A stretch of 64,000 bases of DNA. Origin: JACTOJ01 sp032335695. GTDB lineage: Bacteria; Bacillota; Clostridia; Clostridiales; Clostridiaceae. The notes under the pieces were generated by a model. It did no database searches, was not told the origin of the DNA, and worked only from the letters and a program-made list of their open reading frames with translations. Position numbers and translations under genes: made by a program. Position 1 is the first letter of the stretch; every line of letters begins with the position of its first letter. Shown here piece after piece: positions 24,755-33,607 of the stretch. The stretch lies in NCBI RefSeq assembly GCF_032335695.1, contig NZ_JACTOJ010000005.1, forward strand, positions 124,001-188,000. Reading direction: 5' to 3'.

Positions 24755-26611
24755 ATGAAGAGAATTAATATGCTAACGGAAGAAACCTCCAATAAGATTG
24801 CTGCAGGAGAAGTAATTGAAAGACCTTTTTCTGTAGTTAAAGAATTAGTAGAAAACAGTATTGATGCTGGGAGTAATTCTATAGATATCATTATTGAAGA
24901 GGGTGGATTAAAGAGCATAAATATAATAGATGATGGTAGTGGCATTCATCCAGAAGATCTAAGCAAAGCCTTTTTACCTCATTCCACCAGCAAAATACAA
25001 AATATTGATGATATATTTAATATTAATACTTTAGGCTTTAGGGGAGAAGCACTTGCAAGCATTGCTGCAGTATCCAAAGTAAACTTAAAAAGCAGAACTA
25101 AAGAATTTGATTATGGAAGAGATATAGAAATAGAAAGCGGTAAAATAAATAGCATTAAAGACGCTGGCTGCAATTTAGGTACAAATATTTTAGTGAGAGA
25201 TTTATTCTTTAATGTTCCAGCAAGACTTAAGTTTATGAAAAGTTCTTCCAAGGAAGCTTCCTCAATTTCAGATATTATCAATAGGCTAGCGCTGTGCAAT
25301 CCAGACAAAAGCTTTAATCTTATTAATAATAATAAAAACGTGATGCATACTTATGGTACCAATAACATAGTTGATGTTATTAGAATAATATATGGAAAAA
25401 CTGTTAGTGAAAATATAATTTATTTTGAAAATCATAATGATACAGCTTCCGTATATGGATATATAGGGAATGCAGATATTACTCGAGGTACAAGAAATCA
25501 TCAATCTATATTTGTAAATAAAAGGTATATAAAAAGTAAATTGATTACAGCTGCAGTGGAAAACGCGTTAAAATCATTTTTGATGATAAATAAATTTCCT
25601 TTTTTTGTTGTATTTTTAGACATATACCCTGAATATATAGATGTTAATATTCATCCTACAAAAGCAGAAATTAAGTTTAAAGAAGATAGAGAAATATTTA
25701 AACTTGTTTTTGATGGAGTTCATAGCGGACTTAGAGAAAGCTTAAAAGAAAAGTTTGAGCTACAGCTTAAAAATGACATAAACGAATTAGAAAGCAATAG
25801 TCCTATTTTAAAAGAGTCTTTACCTGATGATAGTAACTATTTTAAAAATAATTCAGTCATTCCAGTTGAACCTATTACAATAGATCTTCCTTTAGATTTA
25901 AAGAAAAACTCTGATTCGCTAAACTCTTATACAAAAATATATGATCAAATAACACAAAATGATTATATAAAAAGTAATAAAAGTGAAAACATATCTGAAA
26001 ATCAATTAGTTTATAAAGAGGAAAGTGCTAAGTTCCCCGATTTAAAATATATTGGAACTTTTAATAACACCTACATAATGTGCGAATATGCTTCAGAATT
26101 ATATATAATTGATCAGCATGCTGCTCATGAAAGAATTATGTTTGAAAAGTATAGAAAGGAAATTGGAGAAGGTACAGTTACATCACAAATACTTCTTTCA
26201 CCGGTTGTATTAGAACTTTCAGCAGAAGATTATTTTATATATTCCGAAAATGATGAAATTTTTAAAAATGCTGGTTTTAATATAGAAGTTTTTGGAGATA
26301 ATACTATAACTATAAGAGAAGTTCCTTATATACTTGGAAAGCTTGAATACAAAAATATGTTTCTTTCTATGATTGATAGCATAAAAAATTCATCCAGCGC
26401 CAAAACTGTGGATATAAAATATAATAATATTGCTACTTTAGCCTGTAAATCAGCAGTTAAAGCTAATCATAAACTAAATGAACAGGAAATAGGTGCACTT
26501 TTAAATGATTTAAGATATGCTGAGGAGCCATTTAACTGTCCCCATGGGAGACCTACTATAATAAAAATGACACTATATGAACTTGAAAAAAAGTTTAAAA
26601 GAATTCAGTAG
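24755..26611 (+). CDS. mutL: DNA mismatch repair protein MutL (endonuclease type)
   Basis: 618 residues: a GHKL ATPase at the N-terminus (VENSIDAG, DDGSGI, STSKI, GFRGEALASI) and a dimerisation domain at the C-terminus. DQHAAHERIMFE at residue 453 on matches the DQHAX2EX4E metal-binding endonuclease motif, with ACKSAVKANHKL and CPHGRPT as further Zn/metal segments; organisms without MutH nick DNA through this motif. Strong GGAGGTGATAATTT site 18 bases after mutS. Confidence 0.96.
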   Translation: MKRINMLTEETSNKIAAGEVIERPFSVVKELVENSIDAGSNSIDIIIEEGGLKSINIIDDGSGIHPEDLSKAFLPHSTSKIQNIDDIFNINTLGFRGEALASIAAVSKVNLKSRTKEFDYGRDIEIESGKINSIKDAGCNLGTNILVRDLFFNVPARLKFMKSSSKEASSISDIINRLALCNPDKSFNLINNNKNVMHTYGTNNIVDVIRIIYGKTVSENIIYFENHNDTASVYGYIGNADITRGTRNHQSIFVNKRYIKSKLITAAVENALKSFLMINKFPFFVVFLDIYPEYIDVNIHPTKAEIKFKEDREIFKLVFDGVHSGLRESLKEKFELQLKNDINELESNSPILKESLPDDSNYFKNNSVIPVEPITIDLPLDLKKNSDSLNSYTKIYDQITQNDYIKSNKSENISENQLVYKEESAKFPDLKYIGTFNNTYIMCEYASELYIIDQHAAHERIMFEKYRKEIGEGTVTSQILLSPVVLELSAEDYFIYSENDEIFKNAGFNIEVFGDNTITIREVPYILGKLEYKNMFLSMIDSIKNSSSAKTVDIKYNNIATLACKSAVKANHKLNEQEIGALLNDLRYAEEPFNCPHGRPTIIKMTLYELEKKFKRIQ

Positions 26612-26651
26612 ATATAATAATTATTATGTAAACTAAACAGGAGATAAATTA

Positions 26652-27584
26652 ATGAAACCTAAAATAATAATTATAGCAGGGCCTACGGCTGTTGGCAAAA
26701 CAGATATATCTATTAAGTTAGCGCACATGCTAGACACGGAAATAATTTCAGCAGACTCTATGCAAATATACAAAAGGATGGATATAGGATCTGCAAAAAT
26801 TTCGCCAGAGGAGATGAGTGGAGTTCCTCATCATATGATTGATATAATAGAACCTTGGGAAAGTTTTAGTGTTGCTGATTTTAAAGAACAATCCGAAAAA
26901 ATAATTTCATCGATGATACAGCATAACAAAATTCCATTAATAGTAGGCGGAACAGGTCTATATATAGACTCTTTAATTTGCAACTATAATTTTACGGATG
27001 CAAATAAAGATGAAAATTATCGACTTTATTTAGAAAACTTGGCTAATGAAAAAGGAGCTGAGTATATATTCCATATGCTTCAAGCTGTAGATTTTGAGGC
27101 TAGCTTAAAAATTCATAAAAATAATGTAAAACGAGTTATAAGAGCATTAGAAGTATATAAGCTAACCGGCAAGCCTTTTAGCCAGTTTGAAATTGATGAA
27201 TCAGCTAAATATGATATACCTTATGATGTGTTGTATTTTGTACTTACAATGAAAAGAGAAGCCTTATATAATCGCATAAATTATAGAGTAGATAAAATGC
27301 TGGAATTGGGACTTATTGAAGAGGTTAAGCAATTGAAATCTTTCAATTGCAATGCAGATATGCAATCCATGAAAGGTATAGGATATAAAGAAATATTATA
27401 TTATTTAGATGATAAATATACGCTTGAAGAAGCCATTGAATCTATAAAAAAGGGCAGCAGAAACTATGCAAAAAGGCAGCTTACTTGGTTTAGAAAAGAT
27501 AGCAGAGTTCATTGGATAGAAAAAGAAAATTTTCGTTCTGATAATGATATTCTTACTTACATGATAAATTTAATAAAAAAATAA
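26652..27584 (+). CDS. miaA: tRNA dimethylallyltransferase
   Basis: 310 residues. Transfers a dimethylallyl group to A37 of tRNA; its product is the substrate for MiaB. P-loop IAGPTAVGKTDIS at residues about 6-18, SADSMQIYKRMDIGSAK, HHMIDIIEPWESFSVADF, VGGTGLYIDSLI, and KRQLTWFRKD toward the C-terminus are classical. It follows mutL and precedes hfq, an order shared with many Firmicutes and even E. coli (mutL-miaA-hfq). Confidence 0.96.
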   Translation: MKPKIIIIAGPTAVGKTDISIKLAHMLDTEIISADSMQIYKRMDIGSAKISPEEMSGVPHHMIDIIEPWESFSVADFKEQSEKIISSMIQHNKIPLIVGGTGLYIDSLICNYNFTDANKDENYRLYLENLANEKGAEYIFHMLQAVDFEASLKIHKNNVKRVIRALEVYKLTGKPFSQFEIDESAKYDIPYDVLYFVLTMKREALYNRINYRVDKMLELGLIEEVKQLKSFNCNADMQSMKGIGYKEILYYLDDKYTLEEAIESIKKGSRNYAKRQLTWFRKDSRVHWIEKENFRSDNDILTYMINLIKK

Positions 27585-27656
27585 TTCATATATTAAAAGG
27601 ATTTTTTATAATTATATAGAATTAATAAAAAAAGAGGTATTTGGAGGGATAACATA

Positions 27657-27905
27657 ATGAATAAAACAACTAACAATTTGCAAGATATTTTTTTAAATAA
27701 TGCTAGAAAGAATAAAATAGTAGTGACAATCCATCTAGTGAATGGATTTCAATTAAAAGGCTTTGTAAAAGGTTTTGATAATTTTATTGTGGTTTTAGAT
27801 AATGATGGTAAGCAGATGATGATATATAAGCATGCTATATCTACAATCACTCCAGGAAGAAACATACTTTTTAACAATACAAACGAAGATGAAAATATAG
27901 AATAA
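27657..27905 (+). CDS. hfq: RNA chaperone Hfq
   Basis: 82 residues; Sm-like fold. The Sm1 segment VTIHLVNGFQLKGFVKGFDNFIV and the Sm2 box YKHAISTI (with the classic KHA) are present; the C-terminal tail is short and acidic, as in Gram-positive Hfq. It is preceded by GGAGGGATAAC and followed by a terminator, probably the last gene of the mismatch repair/tRNA modification cluster. Confidence 0.97.
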   Translation: MNKTTNNLQDIFLNNARKNKIVVTIHLVNGFQLKGFVKGFDNFIVVLDNDGKQMMIYKHAISTITPGRNILFNNTNEDENIE

Positions 27906-27906
27906 T

Positions 27907-27942
27907 AAAAAAGAATAGGCTGTAATTGCCTATTCTTTTTTT
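27907..27942 (+). terminator. Intrinsic terminator after hfq
   Basis: AAAAAAGAATAGGC (27907-27920), loop TGTAATT, GCCTATTCTTTTTTT. Perfect stem followed by T run. Confidence 0.9.
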
Positions 27943-27974
27943 ATATGCTAATATTGTTACGGAGGTATGTGAAC

Positions 27975-29252
27975 ATGAATATTAACACTAAAGATTTTTT
28001 AAAAAGCAAATATAAAATAAAAAATGAAATCATAGAACTTATTGAGAGAGCAGAAAAAGAAGTAGCTGAAGAATTTGAATACTATGATGATATAAAGCAA
28101 CTAAATCAATTAAAAGTATTAGCAGCTTTTCAAGATGAAAGAATAAGTGAATCACACTTTACTAATAGCACTGGCTATGGCTATGGAGATATAGGTAGAG
28201 ACTCTTTAGATAAGGTCTTTGCTCAAGTCTTTAATACAGAAAGCGCACTAGTTAGACCTCATTTTGTTAATGGTACTCATGCTATAGGAACGGCTCTATT
28301 TGGTAATTTAAGACCTGGCGATACTCTACTGACTATAGGAGGATTACCTTATGATACATTACATAATATAATAGGAATTAGCGATAAAGAAAAGCTTGGT
28401 TCTCTAAGAGAATACGGAGTTAAATATAAGCAAATTAATTTATTAAATGATACTTTTCAATTAGATAAAATAAAGTTTGAATTATTAAACGATTCATCGA
28501 TAAGACTAATTCATATTCAGAGATCTACTGGTTACGGATGGAGAAAATCATTTTCAATAGATCAAATAGAAGGAGTCATAAAATTTATAAAATCTATAAG
28601 AAATGATGTTATTTGTTTCGTAGATAATTGTTATGGAGAATTCATAGATATAAAAGAACCTACAGATGTAGGTGCAGATTTAATGGCCGGATCATTAATA
28701 AAAAATGCTGGAGGAGGTCTGGCTCCTACAGGTGGATATATTGTAGGAAAGAAAGAATTTGTTGAACAAGCATCCTATAGATTGACTGTTCCCGGAATAG
28801 GAGGGGAGTGTGGTTCAACTTTTGGAGTTATGAGACAGCTTTTCCAAGGGTTATTTTTAGCTCCTCATATATCTATAGAAGCTGTAAAAGGGGCTGTGCT
28901 GTGCGCTAAACTCTTTGAGTTAGCAGGGTTTGAGGTGTTGCCTAAATACAATGATAGGCGAAGCGACATAATTCAAGCTATAAAATTTAACGATAAAAAT
29001 AAACTGATAAATTTTTGCAAGGGTATTCAGAAGGGATCGCCTATAGACTCTTTTGTAGAATGTGAACCTTGGGATATGCCAGGGTACAATGATCAAGTAA
29101 TAATGGCTGCTGGCGCTTTTGTGCAAGGAGCCTCCATAGAATTATCTGCCGATGCTCCAATAAGAGAACCTTATATAGCATATTTACAAGGTGGATTAAC
29201 TCTAGAACATGTAAAAATAGGGTTGATGATTGCTTTAAATAATATACTTTAA
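27975..29252 (+). CDS. Methionine gamma-lyase family protein (PLP, YnbB-like)
   Basis: 425 residues of the aluminium-resistance/methionine gamma-lyase-like PLP family. Seen are STGYGYGDIGRDSLDKVF at the N-terminus, FVNGTHAIGTALFG, and SLIKNAGGGLAPTGGYIVG, where the Lys before NAGGG is the probable Schiff base lysine. The ATG at 27975 is chosen: GGAGGTATGTGAAC precedes it; upstream in-frame Mets lie within the terminator region. The family has no agreed reaction. It follows hfq closely in this genus. Confidence 0.85.
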   Translation: MNINTKDFLKSKYKIKNEIIELIERAEKEVAEEFEYYDDIKQLNQLKVLAAFQDERISESHFTNSTGYGYGDIGRDSLDKVFAQVFNTESALVRPHFVNGTHAIGTALFGNLRPGDTLLTIGGLPYDTLHNIIGISDKEKLGSLREYGVKYKQINLLNDTFQLDKIKFELLNDSSIRLIHIQRSTGYGWRKSFSIDQIEGVIKFIKSIRNDVICFVDNCYGEFIDIKEPTDVGADLMAGSLIKNAGGGLAPTGGYIVGKKEFVEQASYRLTVPGIGGECGSTFGVMRQLFQGLFLAPHISIEAVKGAVLCAKLFELAGFEVLPKYNDRRSDIIQAIKFNDKNKLINFCKGIQKGSPIDSFVECEPWDMPGYNDQVIMAAGAFVQGASIELSADAPIREPYIAYLQGGLTLEHVKIGLMIALNNIL

Positions 29253-29254
29253 TC

Positions 29255-29294
29255 AAAAAAGAAAGCTGCAGTAGTTTACTCAGCTTTCTTTTTG
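29255..29294. terminator. Bidirectional terminator between the PLP enzyme and lexA
   Basis: AAAAAAGAAAGCTG (29255-29268), 12-base loop, CAGCTTTCTTTTTG (29281-29294). A 13-14 bp stem with A and T tracts on both sides serves the converging genes. Confidence 0.88.
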
Positions 29295-29900
29295 TTAATA
29301 TGCTCTATAAAGACCAACAAGCCTTCCAAGAATTTTACAATCTTTAACAATTATAGGATCCAAATCTTTGTTTTCAGGTTGAAGCCTTATATGGTCTTTT
29401 TCTTTATAAAAAGTTTTTATTGTTGCTTCATTATCAATGAGAGCTACTACTATATCTCCATTATCAGCAATATCTGTTTTTTCTATTATCGCCATATCTC
29501 CATCTAAAATACCAGCTTCTATCATACTAACACCTTTAACATTTAGTATAAATAATTGATTATTATTTTTTACATAATTTAAAGGTATGCTGAAAGTATC
29601 TTCTATATTTTCAAAGGCTAAAATAGGCATACCAGCAGTTACTTTGCCTACAATAGGTATATTTATCATTTCTCTTTTACTGTTTGCTAATTCCGTTATC
29701 TCTAAAGCTCTTGGTTTAGTAGGATCTCTTCTGATTAAACCTTTCTTTTCTAATCTTTTTAAATGACCGTGAACAGTTGAAGTTGACTTAAGTTCTACTG
29801 CTTCACATATTTCTCTCACTGAAGGTGGATATCCCTTATCTTCGGTATATTTTTTTAAAAAATCGTATACTTCTTTTTGCTTAGTATTTCGTTCAGTCAT
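29295..29900 (-). CDS. lexA: LexA repressor
   Basis: SOS repressor of 201 residues. N-terminal winged helix-turn-helix (about 1-65; PPSVREICEAVELKSTSTVHGHL), then the peptidase S24 domain: Ala89-Gly90 cleavage site (VTAGMP), catalytic Ser125 (KGVSMIEAG) and Lys162 (NEATIKTF). It binds GAAC-N4-GTTC-type boxes; one overlaps its own promoter and another overlies recA. The start at 29900 has GAGGTG six bases upstream; an ORF from 29921 is longer but begins before that site. Confidence 0.96.
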   Translation of the reverse strand: MTERNTKQKEVYDFLKKYTEDKGYPPSVREICEAVELKSTSTVHGHLKRLEKKGLIRRDPTKPRALEITELANSKREMINIPIVGKVTAGMPILAFENIEDTFSIPLNYVKNNNQLFILNVKGVSMIEAGILDGDMAIIEKTDIADNGDIVVALIDNEATIKTFYKEKDHIRLQPENKDLDPIIVKDCKILGRLVGLYRAY

Positions 29901-29927
29901 AGTAATACACCTCTCAATCATAAATTA

Positions 29928-29966
29928 ATTATAACATTATTTATATCAAATATCAAACTTACGTTC
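29928..29966 (-). promoter_or_regulatory. lexA promoter with overlapping LexA box
   Basis: -35 TTGATA (29951-29956), 17-base spacer, -10 TATAAT (29928-29933). GAACGTAAGTTT (29955-29966, minus strand) fits GAAC-N4-GTTY and overlaps the -35 box, so LexA can autorepress. Confidence 0.75.
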
Positions 29967-30077
29967 TATTATTTATTTTTCTATTGAAATTTAGTTCTTA
30001 TTTCATTATACTATTGTAAGTGTAGGATATTATAAATTAATTTTATAATATATAATATTGTAAAAGGAGATACTTTT

Positions 30078-30425
30078 ATGAGTAAAATGTGTTTATTTAA
30101 TTCAAATAAATTATGTAATGACTGCGGTGAATGTAATATCTGTGATTTAGATAGCAGCAAAATTTGTGATAATTGTGGTAAATGTTTAGAAGAAAATAAT
30201 GATGATTACAGAGAAGTTATAGTAGACAGTATAGAAGAAGATACTATGCAAGAGGAACTCGTTTTAGACGTAAGGGATGAGTTCGATGATAACTCTGATC
30301 CTGTAGAATATATAGAAGATGTAACTGGCTTAGGCGAAACCCTAGAAGATAAAGACAATGCTATTTTTGAAGAGTTATTTCCTGGATTTTTTATATCAAA
30401 GCATTTAAAGAAAAGCGATATATAA
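30078..30425 (+). CDS. Small Cys-rich acidic protein of unknown function
   Basis: A 115-residue protein with good GGAG start signals. Eight cysteines lie in the first 36 residues (C5, C13, C16, C19, C22, C30, C33, C36), including repeated CxxC pairs (CNDCGECNICD, CDNCGKC), suggesting a zinc or iron-sulfur binding knuckle. The rest is acidic, ending in IFEELFPGFFISKHLKK. No family was recognised. It lies divergently from lexA and convergent with the recombinase; no obvious promoter box of high quality. Confidence 0.65.
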   Translation: MSKMCLFNSNKLCNDCGECNICDLDSSKICDNCGKCLEENNDDYREVIVDSIEEDTMQEELVLDVRDEFDDNSDPVEYIEDVTGLGETLEDKDNAIFEELFPGFFISKHLKKSDI

Positions 30426-30435
30426 ATCACACAAT

Positions 30436-30484
30436 TAGAATTATAGAGCTTAAGAAATCAAAAGCCTTAAGCTCTATAATTCTA
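30436..30484. terminator. 19-bp perfect hairpin at the end of the recombinase gene
   Basis: TAGAATTATAGAGCTTAAG (30436-30454) pairs perfectly with its complement at 30466-30484, 11-base loop, directly after the recombinase stop. There is no clear T run on either strand, so it could be a factor-dependent terminator or RNA end-protecting structure. Confidence 0.5.
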
Positions 30485-31477
30485 CTACATATCATTTAAA
30501 GGGTTTGAATTTACAGCCTGTCTCAATTTATCATCATCAACATGAGTATAAATTTGTGTAGTGGATATATTTTCATGGCCTAAAATCATCTGAAGGCTTC
30601 TTATATCAACTTTTCCGTGCTTATACATAAGTGTAGCTGCAGTGTGTCTTAACTTATGCGGAGTATATTTTTGCTCATCCAATCCTGCTTCTCCAATATA
30701 TTTTTTAACAATTCTTTCAACCGTTCTTTTATTAATTCTGCATTTCCTTTCGGAGACAAATAAGGCATCTTTGTGTTGAGAAGGAATTTGCGTTTGCTTT
30801 TTGCTTCTTTCTATTATGTAATTATTTAAAGCACTAATACAGGAATTATTTAAATATACAGTTCTTTCTTTATTTCCTTTACCTATTATAGTTAAAGTAT
30901 CTCCTTTTATATTGCTAATATTGATACCGCACAATTCAGATAAACGCATTCCACAATTTAAAAACAATGTTATAATGCAATAATCTCTAACATAATTGGA
31001 ATCTGTTTTATCCATTTTAGTAAGTAAAGCTTTGCTTTCATCCAAGGTTAAATATATAGGATGTCTTTTTTGAATTTTGGGGGATTCTAATTCAAGGGTA
31101 GGGTTTTCATCTAAAAATTTAGCCTTTCCATATAAATATTTGTAGAATGATTTCAAAGTAGCTACTTTTCTAGCTCTAGCATATGTACCATTGTTTCTAT
31201 AATTTTCAGCAAAAGAAAGAAACGCAAATAAATCAGCTAATTTAATTTTCTTTATAAAATTATCATCTATATCGTTAATTTCTATTTCTTCAAATTCTAA
31301 ATTTTTGTCTGCTAAACCCTTGTATATTTTCATAAACCTAAAAAAGGTAAGCAAGTCTACCTTATATGCATTTATAGTATTGGGAGACTTTCCTTTTATA
31401 GTTGATAAATAATTTACAAACTCTATAACTCTTTCAGGAAACCTTGTATCAGATATAATATTAAAATCATATTTCAT
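30485..31477 (-). CDS. Xer-like tyrosine recombinase/integrase
   Basis: 330 residues. SAM-like N-terminal DNA-binding domain (about 15-120) and a catalytic domain with all six residues: R178 (CGMRLSEL), K200 (GKGNKER), H274-R277 (TPHKLRHTAA), H301 (LGHENI) and Y310 (TTQIYTHVDD). It is close to XerC/XerD in length and motifs, and larger than simple phage integrases lack. It could resolve chromosome dimers at dif, or be another Xer-type enzyme. Promoter and palindrome lie upstream. Confidence 0.85.
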   Translation of the reverse strand: MKYDFNIISDTRFPERVIEFVNYLSTIKGKSPNTINAYKVDLLTFFRFMKIYKGLADKNLEFEEIEINDIDDNFIKKIKLADLFAFLSFAENYRNNGTYARARKVATLKSFYKYLYGKAKFLDENPTLELESPKIQKRHPIYLTLDESKALLTKMDKTDSNYVRDYCIITLFLNCGMRLSELCGINISNIKGDTLTIIGKGNKERTVYLNNSCISALNNYIIERSKKQTQIPSQHKDALFVSERKCRINKRTVERIVKKYIGEAGLDEQKYTPHKLRHTAATLMYKHGKVDIRSLQMILGHENISTTQIYTHVDDDKLRQAVNSNPLNDM

Positions 31478-31543
31478 ACTTATACCAAACCTCCATAGGG
31501 GATAATTAAAGTTTTATGAGCATCAATAAACGCTTCTATGTTA

Positions 31544-31573
31544 ATTATAGCATAAATTCCATACTTTTTTCAA
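31544..31573 (-). promoter_or_regulatory. Recombinase promoter with extended -10
   Basis: On the minus strand TTGAAA (31568-31573), an 18-base spacer ending TGC, then TATAAT (31544-31549). TGC before TATAAT makes an extended -10. Confidence 0.7.
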
Positions 31574-31579
31574 CCACAT

Positions 31580-31603
31580 GTCGCTAAATGGTTATTTAGC
31601 GAC
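31580..31603. promoter_or_regulatory. Perfect palindrome upstream of the recombinase promoter
   Basis: GTCGCTAAAT (31580-31589), GGTT, ATTTAGCGAC (31594-31603): perfect 10-bp arms, 7 bases upstream of the -35 box. Probably a regulator binding site; a recombination core is less likely. Confidence 0.5.
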
Positions 31604-31975
31604 GTATATTTAAGGTAAAATAGATCATATTTCTTTAAGTTTTATTGCTTTTGCAGCTATAATCCCAATTCCCTTTTATAAAATTTAATAAACAAATCAT
31701 CAAATTATATTTGTTGTCGTAAAAAAATTATTAAAACAAATAATGTTGAATATCTGCTAAAGCGCGTTTTTACTTTATATATAGTAATTGTCGTTTATTA
31801 AGCTATTTATGCAGAAAATTTCTTTTTTCATTTTTGCTGATTTATTTTGCATTTATAACTTATGTATATTTATACCATTATTTCCCATCCACAGATTGAG
31901 TATAATTACGAAAATTATATATATAAACATTTTAATCCCAATTTGTGGATATATATCTTTTATAATTTTTTATAA

Positions 31976-32013
31976 AAAAATAGAATTCTCTTATACAAGA
32001 GAATTCTATTTTT
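31976..32013 (-). terminator. Intrinsic terminator of purB
   Basis: AAAAATAGAATTCTC (31976-31990), loop TTATACAA, GAGAATTCTATTTTT (31999-32013). Perfect 15-bp stem; on the minus strand it runs into T-rich sequence. Confidence 0.85.
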
Positions 32014-32027
32014 AATAATTTTATTTT

Positions 32028-33458
32028 TTATAAATTAATTTCAGCATGAACGCCGATTATATCTTTATTAGATTCCAATATAGGTTTTACACACTCATTA
32101 ACAAAATCGTCAACCTGAGAAGGAGCTCTCCCTACAAATTCAGAAGGATCAATGATATCAAGAATTTCTTTTTCACTCATATTGAAACCTTCATCATTAA
32201 TAATTCGTTCTATCAAATCATTGTTTTTGCCTTCTTGTTTAACTCTAGAAGCAGCAGCCATAGAATGTATTCTAATTCTTTCATGTAATTCCTGTCTATC
32301 CCCACCTTTTTTAACTGCTTCCATAAGTATATTCTCAGTAGCCATAAAAGGTAATTCATTTTTTACATGAGACTCTATAACTTTCTCATAGACAACCATA
32401 TTTTCTGATATATTTAAATATAAATTTAACACTCCATCCAAAGCTAAAAAGGCTTCAGAAACAGATAATCTCTTATTGGCAGAATCATCCAATGTTCTTT
32501 CAAACCATTGAGTTGAAGCTGTTATGGCTGGATTCATTGCATCAACTATAACATATCTAGATAAAGCGCTTATTCTTTCAGATCTCATAGGGTTTCTCTT
32601 ATAAGCCATAGCTGATGAGCCAATTTGATTTTTTTCGAAGGGTTCTTCTACTTCCTTCATGTTTTGTAGCAGCCTTAAATCATTGCTAAATTTATATGCA
32701 CTCTGAGCTATTTCTGATAAAGTATTTAAAACTATTGAATCAAGTTTCCTTGGATACGTTTGACCTGTAACCATATAAGAAGCTTCAAATCCCATGCTCT
32801 TGCATACCATTTGATCAAGTCTTTTTACCTTATCCTCGTCATCGTTAAATAGATTCATAAAACTAGCTTGAGTACCCGTAGTTCCTTTAACGCCTAATAA
32901 TTTAATATTGCTTATAGCAAAATCTAGATTTTCTAAATCCATGGTAAGATCTTGAATCCATAAGCACGCCCTTTTTCCAACAGTTGTTAATTGAGCAGGT
33001 TGCAAATGAGTAAATCCAAGAGTAGGCATTTTTTTATATTTTACAGCAAATTTAGTAAGAGCAGCTATAACATTAATTAGTTTTTTTCTTATCAGCAATA
33101 AAGCTTCTTTTATAATTATTATATCTGTATTATCGCCTACATAACAGCTTGTTGCTCCTAAATGAATTATTCCTTTAGCAGATGGACATTGAAGTCCATA
33201 GGCATATACATGACTCATAACATCATGTCTAACTTCTTTTTCTTTCTTTTCAGCATCTTCGTAATTTATATTCTCAGCATTAGCTTTAAGTTCATTAATT
33301 TGCTCAGCTGTTATATTCAGCCCCAAATCCTTTTCGTTTTCTGCTAAAGCTATCCAAAGTTTTCTCCAAGTCCTAAACTTCATATCATCTGAAAATATAT
33401 AACTCATTTCTTTTGAAGCATATCTAGCATTAAGCGGTGTATTGTATAAATCTCTCAT
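32028..33458 (-). CDS. purB: Adenylosuccinate lyase
   Basis: 476-residue member of the fumarase/aspartase superfamily. Splits SAICAR and adenylosuccinate in purine synthesis, releasing fumarate. HLGATSCYVGDNTD is the substrate loop and SSAMAYKRNPMRSERI the lyase signature; the catalytic Ser is in the flexible loop GSSAM. It is monocistronic, apparently, with a strong terminator and no purine riboswitch seen in the 149 bases upstream. Confidence 0.95.
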   Translation of the reverse strand: MRDLYNTPLNARYASKEMSYIFSDDMKFRTWRKLWIALAENEKDLGLNITAEQINELKANAENINYEDAEKKEKEVRHDVMSHVYAYGLQCPSAKGIIHLGATSCYVGDNTDIIIIKEALLLIRKKLINVIAALTKFAVKYKKMPTLGFTHLQPAQLTTVGKRACLWIQDLTMDLENLDFAISNIKLLGVKGTTGTQASFMNLFNDDEDKVKRLDQMVCKSMGFEASYMVTGQTYPRKLDSIVLNTLSEIAQSAYKFSNDLRLLQNMKEVEEPFEKNQIGSSAMAYKRNPMRSERISALSRYVIVDAMNPAITASTQWFERTLDDSANKRLSVSEAFLALDGVLNLYLNISENMVVYEKVIESHVKNELPFMATENILMEAVKKGGDRQELHERIRIHSMAAASRVKQEGKNNDLIERIINDEGFNMSEKEILDIIDPSEFVGRAPSQVDDFVNECVKPILESNKDIIGVHAEINL

Positions 33459-33607
33459 TTTTAGCCTCCTTAAATGATCTTTAATATTAGTATTTAATAA
33501 TTTAAAATAAAATTCTTTTTCTGTAAAGTACTCAGTTCTATATGCAATTATAGATAATATAATTCTATTATAATAATCTTATTTAATACTGTAGGAGGTT
33601 AATAAAT

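Larger units (their letters stand above)
31478..31975. other. Intergenic region with a promoter, palindrome and no supported gene
   Basis: Holds the recombinase promoter (31544-31573), the palindrome 31580-31603, and otherwise AT-rich sequence. Two DnaA-box-like words occur: CCATCCACA near 31885 and TGTGGATAT near 31944, both imperfect against TTATCCACA. An ORF starting at 31788 is weak (no ribosome binding site and it reads through the purB terminator). Confidence 0.5.

Noticed and set aside
31880..31950. Two DnaA-box-like words
   Set aside because: Both have mismatches, no cluster is present and dnaA/oriC genes are absent; not an origin.
31788..32015. A 75-residue hydrophobic ORF on the plus strand
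   Set aside because: Starts with TTG without a ribosome binding site, composition follows AT-rich sequence, and its end runs through the purB terminator hairpin.
29300..33600. dif site at the strand switch
   Set aside because: No 28-base sequence with convincing XerC/XerD half-sites was found by eye.
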